Assembly (NCBI RefSeq): GCF_900115785.1
Contig: NZ_FOYS01000006.1
Coordinates: 1-64,000 of the forward strand
Direction of reading: 5' to 3'
Source: Halogeometricum limi
GTDB lineage: Archaea > Halobacteriota > Halobacteria > Halobacteriales > Haloferacaceae
Length of the DNA: 64,000 nucleotides
Every line of letters begins with the position of its first letter. Positions within the stretch are counted from its first letter, which is position 1. Position numbers and translations under genes: made by a program. This document shows, piece after piece, positions 1-8,150 of this stretch. Under the pieces are notes generated by a model, which saw only the letters and a program-made list of their open reading frames with translations, searched no databases and had not been told where the DNA came from.

Positions 1-38
1 GAAAATCTATTTGTTGACTACGGCGTTTCGGCGCCGAA

Positions 39-257
39 TTAGGAGGCGTCTACTGCTTTCAGCGCGAACTCGAGGGCGGCGCGCGTTCGGCCCTCGGCGA
101 CGAGTGCCCACGCGGTGCTGGCCGCCTCGTCCGAGAGTCCGCCCGACTCCACCAGACCGGTGACGATTCCCGGCACCTCTCGCTCGTACCACGTCGCGGA
201 CTGACCGCCGCCGACGCTTTCTTGCGGGGTGTAACGCGCCTCCTCTCGGGTACTCAC
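39..257 (-). CDS. Small acidic protein of unknown function
   Basis: A 72-residue protein I do not recognise. It begins MSTREEARYT, has an amphipathic central part and ends in a helical Ala/Leu-rich stretch (about residues 43-70). There are no Cys pairs, signal peptide or membrane segments. The acidic composition and the GC-rich third codon positions agree with a haloarchaeal gene, whereas the longer overlapping frame on the same strand is Arg-rich and implausible. It lies at the window edge with no partner visible on its left. Confidence 0.6.
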   Translation of the reverse strand: MSTREEARYTPQESVGGGQSATWYEREVPGIVTGLVESGGLSDEAASTAWALVAEGRTRAALEFALKAVDAS

Positions 258-498
258 TGGCGACTCCTTCGCTCGTGTCCGAATCGGTCGTTCGCGTCCA
301 TACGATACCTACACGATTGTACCACATAGTTATCGTGCCACTCCGTCGCTTAATACGGACATATCGGTTCCGTCACTCGATTCCGAGTTCACATCGGCAT
401 CACGGGGTCGGCCGAGGCGCCTGCGTGCGTCACCACTATTCGACTATCGGTCGTTCGTGTTCTCGGGAGCGAAAAAATCGCGAAATCAGCGGGTGCGA

Positions 499-624
499 TT
501 ACCCGCTTCGGTCACAGTCTGGACACAGGGTCGTCGCAGAGAGGGTCATCGTCCCGGTCGCCGCGCGGGTTAGCGGAGAACCACACTGCGTACACCGTGG
601 CTGATCCGTATCTCCATGGCTCAT
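499..624 (-). CDS. Zinc-finger mini-protein (41 aa)
   Basis: The frame reads MSHGDTDQPR, then CTQC at residues 11-14 and CPDC at 34-37, and stops with TAA. Two CxxC pairs about 20 residues apart are the layout of the small one-domain zinc-finger proteins that are abundant in haloarchaea. It has no other domain. Function is unknown; members of this group have been linked to regulation in Haloferax, but nothing here shows a target. It was found by reading the minus strand. Confidence 0.6.
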   Translation of the reverse strand: MSHGDTDQPRCTQCGSPLTRAATGTMTLSATTLCPDCDRSG

Positions 625-1534
625 CGCGTCTTCTCGCTACGCTCGGAACGGGTTTGGTTATAGGGCCACTGTCGTCGCCGCTCTCGATTGGTGGTCTCCG
701 CTCGTCCGTTCTCGATTCTTGAGAGCACAGAACTGTTCGAACCGCCAGCGGTCTGGTCTCGACCCGTCTTCGGAGCTTTCCGGACGTGTTTTCTGACCCC
801 TAAACGACATGTTTAGTCTTCTCAGTCCCGTTCTTCGGGTCTTCGCCTCGCCGGTCTCGTCGTTCTGTCCAGATTTTCGATTCGTTTCACCGAGAATAGC
901 GTACGACGGCGATAGGAGTTCTCTCCGTGGCTTCGCTCACCATCGTACTTCGTTTACAACCTGTTAAATACACGAATTAACTACTGTATGCTAACCATAC
1001 CTGTCCAACTGGTCGTGTCTACTCTCTCAATCCGAAAAGTATCGGGGACTGAATTTCTCTCACAGTTGTATGTATGTAATGGCTGTACGTGTTCTCGACC
1101 GAATCTTTTCTCATTGTACAAACTCGTCGTCTCTCGACTCGCTTTTATTTTCGACGGCTCGAATCTCTCTTTTTCTTCTCTTTTATTATCCGTTCTGTGC
1201 GCTTCTGTACGGAAATTTGGGCCTACCTGACCGACTGCCGTCTTCCTCCCGAGTTTTTCCTGATTCGTCGGTGTGTACTACCGTCTCTAATCGATTCTAT
1301 CGAACGGTCGTTTCGGACGTAGTTCGTCGTCTGCCGCGTCCGACCGCGAGTCGAGGGTCCGTTCTTCTTCGTTTTCTCGTACCGAATCGACTGAGACCAG
1401 GTTTGATGCACTCGTGTTTCACATTTTTCATCCAATTTCTGCACGAACGTCTTCTCCCGGTGAGAAGAATTAGTATATGAATAGCTTGTTCCGTCAAGCA
1501 CCAGTCTCATGGAGAGATAGCAGAGAAGTCGTGT
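625..1534. other. Stretch without a recognisable gene, lower GC
   Basis: About 0.9 kb with lower GC than the surroundings, many TTT/TCT runs on the plus strand, and only short open frames whose products are basic and Ser/Leu/Phe-rich, unlike haloarchaeal proteins. I see no tRNA-like cloverleaf, transposase fragment or direct repeats. The last part (about 1460-1534) probably carries the promoter of the HTH gene that follows. It could be decayed mobile DNA or an untranslated regulatory region. Confidence 0.4.
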
Positions 1535-1918
1535 ATGTCCGTGTACAACACTCGGTCCGACGACGACGTGTCGTTGACGTGGGACGCGGCGTTCGAGGCG
1601 CTGAGTTCCCATCGCCGACGTATCCTCCTCGGACTCCTCTGCGACGAGGAGGAGATGGACGTAGCGACGGCCGCCGCCCGCATCGCGGCGGACGAGAACG
1701 ACCGGTCCGAGTGCGGGACGCCGGACGACGTGATGCTCTCGCTTCACCACGCCCACCTTCCCATCTTGGAGACGGCCGGACTCGTCGAGTGGGACCGCCA
1801 GACGAACCGGCTCTCGTTGGTCGCTGGCGTGGAGCAGTTCCCGCTGTTCACGGCCTCCGACCGGTCGCTCGTCAGTCGCCGCGGTGAGGTCGCTCCGGAG
1901 GTGACCGCCGATGTCTAG
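1535..1918 (+). CDS. Haloarchaeal winged-helix protein (DUF7344-like)
   Basis: A 127-residue protein with an N-terminal LTWDAAFEALSSHRRRILLGLL pattern (about residues 14-35), an Asp/Glu-rich middle, and a second helix with HHAHLPILETAGLVEWD (about 90-107). This is the usual form of the short haloarchaeal HTH proteins (DUF7344 group) that resemble ArsR-type winged helices: first helix with an SxRRR start, then recognition region and wing leading into a 'tnrlsl' strand. A DNA-binding role is inferred. The stop overlaps the start of the next gene by 8 bp, so the two are cotranslated. Confidence 0.75.
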   Translation: MSVYNTRSDDDVSLTWDAAFEALSSHRRRILLGLLCDEEEMDVATAAARIAADENDRSECGTPDDVMLSLHHAHLPILETAGLVEWDRQTNRLSLVAGVEQFPLFTASDRSLVSRRGEVAPEVTADV

Positions 1919-2084
1919 CGACGGGCAGTCGTCTTCGCTCGGCCGCACCGAGTGCGAGAGTTGCGGCGCGGTTCTCCGCGAGCAACTGCTGGAGAGATTC
2001 GCCGTCCGCGCGTCCGACGACCCGAACGACCACGTCCACTGCCCGGCTTGCGGCGACGAGATTCCGGTCTCGCCGCGGTCCTGA
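1911..2084 (+). CDS. Zinc-ribbon mini-protein (57 aa)
   Basis: Starts at an ATG inside the last codons of the HTH gene and reads to TGA. It contains CESC at residues 15-18 and CPAC at 44-47, a two-knuckle zinc ribbon, with a charged linker (LREQLLERFAVRA) between. No other domain. The 8-bp overlap with the HTH gene suggests that the two products act together, perhaps as a regulator and accessory protein; that is inference. Confidence 0.65.
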   Translation: MSSDGQSSSLGRTECESCGAVLREQLLERFAVRASDDPNDHVHCPACGDEIPVSPRS

Positions 2085-2170
2085 CGCGTCTACACCCTCA
2101 CACCCGTCGCTCTCTGTCGACCGGTTCGTGACCTAAAGGATTATTAGTCTCCGTGGTGCACGGTAGCACG

Positions 2171-2377
2171 ATGCTACAAATCGCGTCCCGGCCGCTCGCT
2201 CGCCTCTTCGGTCGTACCGACTCCGGACCGAAACCGTGTCCGTCGTGTGGGCTGTTGTTGGGCGCTGGTGGGGACGCGGCGTATCACTGCGACGTCTACG
2301 GGGCGGCGCGCGTCGAACGCTGTCCCGAGTGCGAGGAGACGCTCTCGGTGCGGTCTATCGTCCCGACCGATATCTGA
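2171..2377 (+). CDS. Zinc-ribbon mini-protein (68 aa)
   Basis: Reads MLQIASRPLARLFGRTDSG, then CPSC at residues 23-26 and CPEC at 52-55, with one further Cys (about 40) between. The two CxxC knuckles define a zinc ribbon; function is unknown. I chose the ATG at 2171 over two GTG codons 15-18 bp upstream because an AT-rich box (GGATTATTAG, about 2136-2145) lies about 30 bp before it, as expected for a leaderless haloarchaeal mRNA. It is the third short CxxC protein within 2 kb. Confidence 0.65.
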   Translation: MLQIASRPLARLFGRTDSGPKPCPSCGLLLGAGGDAAYHCDVYGAARVERCPECEETLSVRSIVPTDI

Positions 2378-2422
2378 GTCGGGCGTCGTCCGCCGAATGC
2401 GGGCGTCTCGCGGGACGCTTTC

Positions 2423-3802
2423 TCACTCGTCGCCGACGCCGTGTTGGACGAACACCGTCTTTCTGTTGACGAACTCGTGGATTCCTTCGACGCCCAGTTC
2501 TCGGCCGTATCCGGAGTCTTTCACGCCGCCGAAGGGGAGTCGCGGGTCCGACTTCGTGAGTTCGTTGACGAACACCGCGCCGGACTCGACGCGCGCGGCC
2601 ACGCCCTTGCCGCGTTCGAGGTTCGTCGTCCAGACGCTCCCCCCGAGACCGTACTGCGAGTCGTTCGCGAGTTCGACGGCCTCGGCCTCGCTCTCGACGC
2701 GGAAGACGGAGGCGACGGGTCCGAACAGTTCCTCGCATCCCGCGGGCGAGTCGCGGGGGACGTCCGTCAGTACCGTCGGCGGGTAGAAGTAGCCCTCGCC
2801 GTCTTCGGGTTCGCCGCCGAGTCTGACTTCTGCGCCCATCTCGACGGAGTCTTCCACCTGTTCGTGCAGTTCCTCCATCAGGTCCTCGCGGGCCTGCGGT
2901 CCCACGTCGGTGTCTTCGTCTTTCGGGTCGCCCATCTGCAACGCCTCCATCTCGGAGACGAACCGGTCGACGAACTCGTCGTAGACGGCGTCGTGGACGA
3001 TGAACCGCTTCGCGGCGATACAGGACTGCCCGGAGTTGATGGTCCGCGCTCTGGCACCCGTCTCGGCCGCCTCCGCTATCGGGGCGTCGTCCAAGACGAT
3101 GTGCGGGTCGCTCCCACCGAGTTCGAGGACGCTCTTCTTCAGGTTCTTGCCGGCCTGTTCTGCGACGGACCGACCCGCGGGGCCGCTTCCGGTCAGGGTG
3201 ACGGCGCGCACCCTGTCGTCCTCGATGATTTCCTCGACGAGGTCGGAGCCGACGAGGAGGCTCTGGAAGACTCCCTCCGGGTAGCCCGCGTCGCGGAACA
3301 CTTCTTCGATGGCTTTCGCGCATCCGGGCACGTTCGAGGCGTGCTTCAGGAGTCCGACGTTCCCCGAGGTGAGATGCGGGGCCGCGAATCGGAACACCTG
3401 CCAGAGCGGGAAGTTCCACGGCATGACCGCGAGAATGGGTCCGAGCGGGTCGTATCGGACGTACGTCTCGGCGTCCTCCGGCCCCTGCACCGTCTTCTCC
3501 TGCAGGTGTTCGGCGGCGTGTTCGGCGTAGTAGTCACACACCCACGCGCACTTTTGGACCTCCGACCGCGCCTCGGTGATGGGTTTTCCCATCTCTTCTG
3601 TCATCAACTCGGCGTACTTCTCCTCTCTCTCGCGGAGGACGTCCGCCGCGTCCGTGAGCAGTCCGCGTCGTTCGGTGAGCGAGGTCGCTCGCCACTCCTC
3701 GAACGTCTCCGCCGCCCGTGACAACGCCGCCTCGACGTCCTCCTCGTCGTGTTCGTCGTACTCCTCTACGATGGACTCGGTGTATGGGTTGACGCTTTGC
3801 AC
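2423..3802 (-). CDS. NAD(P)-dependent aldehyde dehydrogenase, Sad/YneI type
   Basis: A 459-residue aldehyde dehydrogenase. Motifs in order: PWNFPLWQ with Asn130, the cofactor loop TGSGPAG (about 204-210), LELGGSDP with general base Glu227, and SGQSCIA with catalytic Cys261. The WNFPLWQ, ELGGSDPHIVL and AAKRFI signatures match the succinate-semialdehyde dehydrogenase Sad (YneI) branch closely, so an acyclic semialdehyde substrate is likely. It lies next to an M24-fold gene on the same strand (94 bp), which may share its pathway. It is not the bifunctional PaaZ of the phenylacetate route, which is larger and has a hydratase domain. Confidence 0.85.
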   Translation of the reverse strand: MQSVNPYTESIVEEYDEHDEEDVEAALSRAAETFEEWRATSLTERRGLLTDAADVLREREEKYAELMTEEMGKPITEARSEVQKCAWVCDYYAEHAAEHLQEKTVQGPEDAETYVRYDPLGPILAVMPWNFPLWQVFRFAAPHLTSGNVGLLKHASNVPGCAKAIEEVFRDAGYPEGVFQSLLVGSDLVEEIIEDDRVRAVTLTGSGPAGRSVAEQAGKNLKKSVLELGGSDPHIVLDDAPIAEAAETGARARTINSGQSCIAAKRFIVHDAVYDEFVDRFVSEMEALQMGDPKDEDTDVGPQAREDLMEELHEQVEDSVEMGAEVRLGGEPEDGEGYFYPPTVLTDVPRDSPAGCEELFGPVASVFRVESEAEAVELANDSQYGLGGSVWTTNLERGKGVAARVESGAVFVNELTKSDPRLPFGGVKDSGYGRELGVEGIHEFVNRKTVFVQHGVGDE

Positions 3803-3896
3803 GGTGATATCCTCTACGTCGAGGCACGTCCGGACGAGTCATAACTGTCGGGGCCGCGGCACCCCGTCGCGACGCGGCCACCTCCGGAATCGGCCG

Positions 3897-5171
3897 TCAG
3901 TAGTCGATGACGGTTATCTCTTCGACGGGCCACTGACTCAGCAGTTCGACGCCGTCGGACCGGACGACGACCATCTCCTCGACGCGGACGCCCTGCCGTC
4001 CCGCGGGTTCCTGCGTCTCGACGGCCATCGTCATCCCTTCCTCTATCTCTATGGGGTGGTCGGGCGACAGACCCCGCCAGACGAGGGGGACTTCGTACAG
4101 TTGTAACCCGAGTCCGTGCGCCCAGTGGTTCGTCGTCAACTGCCAGTGCTCGTCCGCGCCGTACCAGTCGGCGTGTTCGCCTGCCATGTCGGGGAACGCC
4201 CGCGCTATCTCGGCCGTCGTCTTCCCCGGTTCTATCTCCTCTAACACCGCGTAGAGGTTCTCGCGGGCCGTCTCGTAGGCCTCTTCTTGCTCTCGCGTCG
4301 GTTCGCCCATCGAGAACGTCCGGTAGTAACACGACCGGTAGCCGAGGTAGCCGACGTTGTAGAAGTCGGCGTAGACGAGGTCACCGGGCCGAATCGACCT
4401 GTCGGTGGTGTTCGCCTGATGCTTCGGCCACGTGTTCGGCCCGGAGGTGAGATACCCCCCCTGCACCATCGCGCCGTGCCGCCACAGTTCGCGGACGGCG
4501 TCGCCCCACACCTCGGACTCGCGCTTTCCGACTTCCGCCTCGTTCACGATGGTCTGAAAGCCCGCCTCGCAGATGGCGGCGACCTGTCGGAGACACTCGA
4601 TTTCGTCTCTGGTCTTCGTCTTCCGCGCGTCCTCCATCACCGCGGTACAGTCGTCGGTTCGGACGTCGACGCCCTTCGACTCGAACGCCGAGACGAGTCC
4701 GCCGTTTCCGGTGTCCAGTCCCATCGGTTCGTTCGACAGGCCGTACTCTTCGAGGGCGTCCACCACGGTCTGTGCCATCTTGTCGAGGAGGAACGACCGG
4801 GCCGAGTCGCTCCCGGACGCCCGCGGGACGTTGCCCAGTCCGGGGCAGGCGTACCGGATATCGTTCAACCACGGGCAGTTGTATCGCTCGTTCGAGGCGT
4901 GGTCAGCCGTGTCCCAGTGGACGACGGCACCGTCCTCCAACAGCAGCGAGTAGTGGTCGGCGCCCGACCCACCCGTCATCGCCAGTCCGGTCACGTAGCG
5001 GATGTTCGGGTCGTCGACGAGGAGCATACTCCCCAGTCCCGCGTCGCGCATCCGTTCGAGCGCTCTCTCTTTTCGCTCCTCGCGCATCCGTTTCACGTCG
5101 ATTCGCTCCTCCCAGTCGACGGCCATCGTGCCACGGGTCCCACTCATGAAGTCGCGTTCGCGGAGAGGCAT
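3897..5171 (-). CDS. M24-fold (creatinase/aminopeptidase) protein
   Basis: A 424-residue protein with the N-terminal creatinase-like domain (about 25-185) and a pita-bread M24 domain (about 190-424). Metal-ligand candidates are Asp269 (in YADF), His352 (in WAHGLGL), Glu385 (in VETQEP) and Glu398. The usual second Asp, in the SDxTRT motif, is Cys281 here (SCYYRTF), so a normal dinuclear aminopeptidase centre looks incomplete. It could be a Xaa-Pro peptidase relative with one metal, or a non-peptidase M24 lyase/hydrolase. The ATG at 5171 fits an AT-rich box (AATTTAATG, about 5198-5207) some 30 bp upstream; another ATG at 5147 is possible. Confidence 0.75.
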   Translation of the reverse strand: MPLRERDFMSGTRGTMAVDWEERIDVKRMREERKERALERMRDAGLGSMLLVDDPNIRYVTGLAMTGGSGADHYSLLLEDGAVVHWDTADHASNERYNCPWLNDIRYACPGLGNVPRASGSDSARSFLLDKMAQTVVDALEEYGLSNEPMGLDTGNGGLVSAFESKGVDVRTDDCTAVMEDARKTKTRDEIECLRQVAAICEAGFQTIVNEAEVGKRESEVWGDAVRELWRHGAMVQGGYLTSGPNTWPKHQANTTDRSIRPGDLVYADFYNVGYLGYRSCYYRTFSMGEPTREQEEAYETARENLYAVLEEIEPGKTTAEIARAFPDMAGEHADWYGADEHWQLTTNHWAHGLGLQLYEVPLVWRGLSPDHPIEIEEGMTMAVETQEPAGRQGVRVEEMVVVRSDGVELLSQWPVEEITVIDY

Positions 5172-5285
5172 CGTCCGTACGGACTCCCGTCCTGCACATT
5201 AAATTATCCACTATCGGGCGTCAGTCCGTCTCTCGCCGTTCGTTCGGCCGCCGTCTTTACCAGACTCCCGCGAGTGAGGTATCGT

Positions 5286-5435
5286 ATGAGTTTTCGAGAC
5301 ACTATCGGCTGGTCGCTCATCACCTCTGGTATCGTCACGCTCCTCCTCGCGTACCTGCCGTTCCCGTCTTTCTGGTGGGGCATCGGTCTGCTCGTCGCCG
5401 GGATACTGGTGTTCACGACGCGCCGGGCTATCTGA
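5286..5435 (+). CDS. Small two-helix membrane protein
   Basis: A 49-residue protein: residues about 8-25 and 30-44 are hydrophobic (GWSLITSGIVTLLLAYLP and WWGIGLLVAGILVF), joined by a Pro-Phe turn and ending in basic TTRRAI. It is therefore a probable helical hairpin in the membrane with a positive-inside tail. No family is recognised. It is divergent from the M24 gene and 86 bp before the EthD gene. Confidence 0.55.
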   Translation: MSFRDTIGWSLITSGIVTLLLAYLPFPSFWWGIGLLVAGILVFTTRRAI

Positions 5436-5521
5436 GAGGCGAGTCACCGTCTTCGGTCCCGCGGGCCACCAGCAGTCCATCACCATTTATGATGCGGTGT
5501 GCTGAACCGTGAGCCGATACC

Positions 5522-6259
5522 ATGTACAAACACGTCGCCCTCCTCGTCCGGCGGGACGGGATGACGCACGAGGAGTTCGTCGACTACTGGCAGACGAACC
5601 ACACGCCCATCGCCCGCGACATCGAAGGGGTCGTCCGCTACCAGACTGTCCTTCCGGTGGACGCCGACGCGTCGGAGTTCGACGGCATCGCCGAACTCTA
5701 CTTCGACAGTCTCGACGAACTCCACGACGCCCTCGGGAGCGAAGGCTCGCGCGACTACGACCCCGCCCGCGGGAGAGCGAAGGAGGCCAGAGCGGACGTT
5801 GACAACTTCCTCTCCATCGCGGACCGCCCGCGACTCATCGGCGAGGAGTTCGTCGAGAAAGACGAGACGGGCGGCGACACGACGGGTCTGTACAAACACT
5901 CCGCGTTCCTCGTCCGCAAAGCGGGGATGACACACGAGGAGTTTCTCGACCACTGGGCGAACGAACACGTCCCACTCGCGAGAGAGATTCCGGGCGTCGT
6001 CCGCTACGCGCGCGTCGTCCCGACGGACCCCGAGAACGCCGAGTTCGACGGCGTCGCGGAACTGTACTTCGAGAGCCTCGACGCACTCCGCGCGGGACTC
6101 GGCCACGAGTCCTCCCGCGACTACGACCCGGACCACCCGAAGGCGGCCGCCCCGAGAGAGGACGTGGACAACTTCCTCTCCATCGCGGACCGGCCGCGGT
6201 TCGTCGGACGGGAGACGGTCCAGAAAGACGTGACGGGCGAGGAGACGGCGGACGAATGA
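5522..6259 (+). CDS. Tandem EthD-domain protein
   Basis: A 245-residue protein made of two copies of one EthD (dimeric alpha-beta barrel) domain: residues about 1-110 start MYKHVALLVRRDGMTHEEF and residues about 125-235 start LYKHSAFLVRKAGMTHEEF. Each copy repeats the pattern H-x4-R-x3-GVVRY, EFDGIAELYF and VDNFLSIADRPR. EthD proteins are small ferredoxin-like folds accompanying aromatic or ether catabolism; their chemistry is often unknown. The internal duplication makes a covalent dimer. It overlaps the HD gene by 4 bp (ATGA). A single-domain relative lies at 9847. Confidence 0.8.
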   Translation: MYKHVALLVRRDGMTHEEFVDYWQTNHTPIARDIEGVVRYQTVLPVDADASEFDGIAELYFDSLDELHDALGSEGSRDYDPARGRAKEARADVDNFLSIADRPRLIGEEFVEKDETGGDTTGLYKHSAFLVRKAGMTHEEFLDHWANEHVPLAREIPGVVRYARVVPTDPENAEFDGVAELYFESLDALRAGLGHESSRDYDPDHPKAAAPREDVDNFLSIADRPRFVGRETVQKDVTGEETADE

Positions 6260-6864
6260 GCGACGGAGACGCGAACGCCCCCGACTACCGCGCACAGGTC
6301 GAAGCGGCGTTCCCCGAGTTGGGCGACGTCGACGACGCAGAACTCCGAAAACGAGTGACCGAGGCGTGGTGTCTCGGCCTCGAACGCGGCGGATGGCGCG
6401 ACATCGAGGACATCCCCTACGCGTGGAACATCCACGAGGTGACGAACGTCGAACACGTCCGCGGCGTCACTCGAATCGCCGTCAGAAGCGCCGAGGAACA
6501 ACGCGACTTCCACGGCGCGGACCCGGATTTCGACGTGATTCGCGCGGCGTGTCTCCTCCACGACGTCGGCAAGTGCTACGAGTACGTCGACTTCGTGGAC
6601 GACGAACTCCTCTCGGACCCCGACCCGGAGTACGCCACGCAGGAGGTGCCGCACTCGCTGTCCGGATACGCCCTCGCGCACGAAGTGGGCTGTTCCCTCG
6701 CCGTCCAACGCGCCATCCCGCACTTCATCGGCGAGATTCCGACTCGAACGCTCGAAGCGGAACTCGTCAAGAGTGCGAACTCCGCCTCATCGAACGCCAT
6801 CACGCAGTCCGCCATGGGTATCAGTCTCCCCGAGTGGGTCGAGAAGTACTCGCAGACGCAGTAA
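6256..6864 (+). CDS. HD-domain phosphohydrolase-like protein
   Basis: A 202-residue protein with an HD domain: His67 in NVEHVRG, then CLLHDVGK with the His102-Asp103 doublet that names the family, and a downstream HEVGCSLAVQRAIPHFI region with further His ligands. HD proteins are metal-dependent phosphohydrolases or related hydrolases; the substrate is not evident. Translation is coupled to the tandem EthD gene by an ATGA overlap, so it probably acts in the same small-molecule pathway rather than in nucleotide signalling. Confidence 0.75.
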   Translation: MSDGDANAPDYRAQVEAAFPELGDVDDAELRKRVTEAWCLGLERGGWRDIEDIPYAWNIHEVTNVEHVRGVTRIAVRSAEEQRDFHGADPDFDVIRAACLLHDVGKCYEYVDFVDDELLSDPDPEYATQEVPHSLSGYALAHEVGCSLAVQRAIPHFIGEIPTRTLEAELVKSANSASSNAITQSAMGISLPEWVEKYSQTQ

Positions 6865-6937
6865 CGTCTCCTCGTTCGACCCGTCCCCCTTCCGACGGAT
6901 GCGGCGGTATTTGTGTCGTGGTACCGTACTACTCGGT

Positions 6938-7126
6938 ATGTCGATACCCGGCTACGACCTCGACGAACTCGACGACCGCTTAGAGACCGCTCTCGCGGGC
7001 CGTGACCTCGACCGGTACCTGACGGCGGACGAACGCGCCCGCTACGCCGCCGGGGCCGACCTGGTGGACCTCCTCTCGGGATCGGACATCCGCGACATCC
7101 TCCGTCTCACGCGAGACGAAGGCTGA
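6938..7126 (+). CDS. Small acidic helical protein
   Basis: A 62-residue protein (MSIPGYDLDELDDRLE...) rich in Asp/Arg/Leu with predicted helices and no Cys, signal or membrane segment. I do not recognise it. The start was placed at the ATG after an AT-rich element (GTATTTGTG, about 6907-6915), which is about 28 bp upstream. Its stop is 10 bp from the convergent epimerase gene. Confidence 0.5.
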   Translation: MSIPGYDLDELDDRLETALAGRDLDRYLTADERARYAAGADLVDLLSGSDIRDILRLTRDEG

Positions 7127-7136
7127 ATTCGGCGGG

Positions 7137-8099
7137 TCAGACCGGGTCCAGCCCGTTCTCCTCGCGGAGGACGCCGATGTAGTCGCGAAAACCCGCTTCG
7201 AGGTCGTACTCCGGTTCGTAGCCGAGGTCGGACTGCGACTTCGCCATGTCGAGTCGCTGCGTCCACGGCAGTTCGCCTTCGTCGGTGACTGTCAGGTCGG
7301 CCTCGGGAAGGATCCGTCTCACGACGTCTGCGGCCTCGCGAATCGTCGCGAGCTCGCCGCGAACGTTGTAGACTCGCTGTGTGAGGTCCTCCTCGGGGGC
7401 GAACGCCGCCAGTCGGAACGCCTGCGCGATGTCGCGGACGTGTTGCCAGTCGATGACCTGGTCGCCGTAGTCGACGCTGAACGACTCGCCGAGCGCCGGT
7501 TTCTCGACGATGTTCGCGAGGAACGCCGACCCGCCCGTCTCGCGGTACGGGCCGTACGCGACCGTCGGTCTGAGGCCGACGTGCGAGACGCCGAAGTCCT
7601 CGTGGTAGACGCGAGCCTGGTGTTCGTTGTACTCTTTCGTCGCGCCGTACAGCGTGTCGGGGTAGACGAGGTCCGACTCGGTGACGAAGTCGTCGCCGTA
7701 GTTCGCCGGCGGCGCGTACACCGCCGCCGACGACGCCCACGCGACGCGTTCGACCTGCTCCGAAAGCGTCCGCGCCGCCTCGAAGACGTTGTTCGTCCCC
7801 TCGATGTTCACCCGTAAGGCACCCCGCGGCGTCTCTCTCGCCGTCGTCGTCAGGAGGGCGGCGAGGTGGACGACGTGCGTCGCTCCCGTCTCCTTTATCG
7901 CCCGGACCACGTCCGTCGCGTCCGTCACGTCGCCCCGGCGGACGGTCACCTCGTCGGCGATACCGAGTCTGTCGAGGATGCGCGTGTCCGTCGACAGGTC
8001 GTAGGCGACCACGCTGTGGCCGTGCGCGAGGAGGTCCTGCGCGACGTACGACCCGATGAAGCCCGTTCCGCCCGTGACTAACACGGTCGATGAAGACAT
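7137..8099 (-). CDS. NAD(P)-dependent epimerase/dehydratase (extended SDR)
   Basis: A 320-residue extended short-chain dehydrogenase. The Rossmann motif TGGTGFIG is at residues 9-16, Asp34 (VAYDLS) suggests NAD preference, HLAAL is at 78-82, and the catalytic set is Ser123/124 with Tyr151-x3-Lys155 (YGATK). The fold is that of nucleotide-sugar epimerases, but its position as last gene of an EthD / ThDP-enzyme operon makes a catabolic alcohol or beta-hydroxy-acid substrate just as likely. It follows the ThDP gene by 51 bp. Confidence 0.8.
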   Translation of the reverse strand: MSSSTVLVTGGTGFIGSYVAQDLLAHGHSVVAYDLSTDTRILDRLGIADEVTVRRGDVTDATDVVRAIKETGATHVVHLAALLTTTARETPRGALRVNIEGTNNVFEAARTLSEQVERVAWASSAAVYAPPANYGDDFVTESDLVYPDTLYGATKEYNEHQARVYHEDFGVSHVGLRPTVAYGPYRETGGSAFLANIVEKPALGESFSVDYGDQVIDWQHVRDIAQAFRLAAFAPEEDLTQRVYNVRGELATIREAADVVRRILPEADLTVTDEGELPWTQRLDMAKSQSDLGYEPEYDLEAGFRDYIGVLREENGLDPV

Positions 8100-8150
8100 A
8101 CAGAACAGGTCCCGCGGCGGCGGGCAAAAGTGTTTCCCGACCGGTGGCCG

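Noticed and set aside
275-604. 109-codon plus-strand frame
   Set aside because: Basic His/Arg/Ser-rich product; overlaps the convincing 41-residue zinc-finger protein on the other strand.
1070-1480. 136-codon frame in the AT-richer region
   Set aside because: Basic, Ser/Phe/Leu-rich product with no likeness to haloarchaeal proteins and no start context.
2423-3802. Aldehyde dehydrogenase as PaaZ ring-opening enzyme
   Set aside because: It has no MaoC-type hydratase domain, is shorter than PaaZ and carries Sad/YneI signatures.
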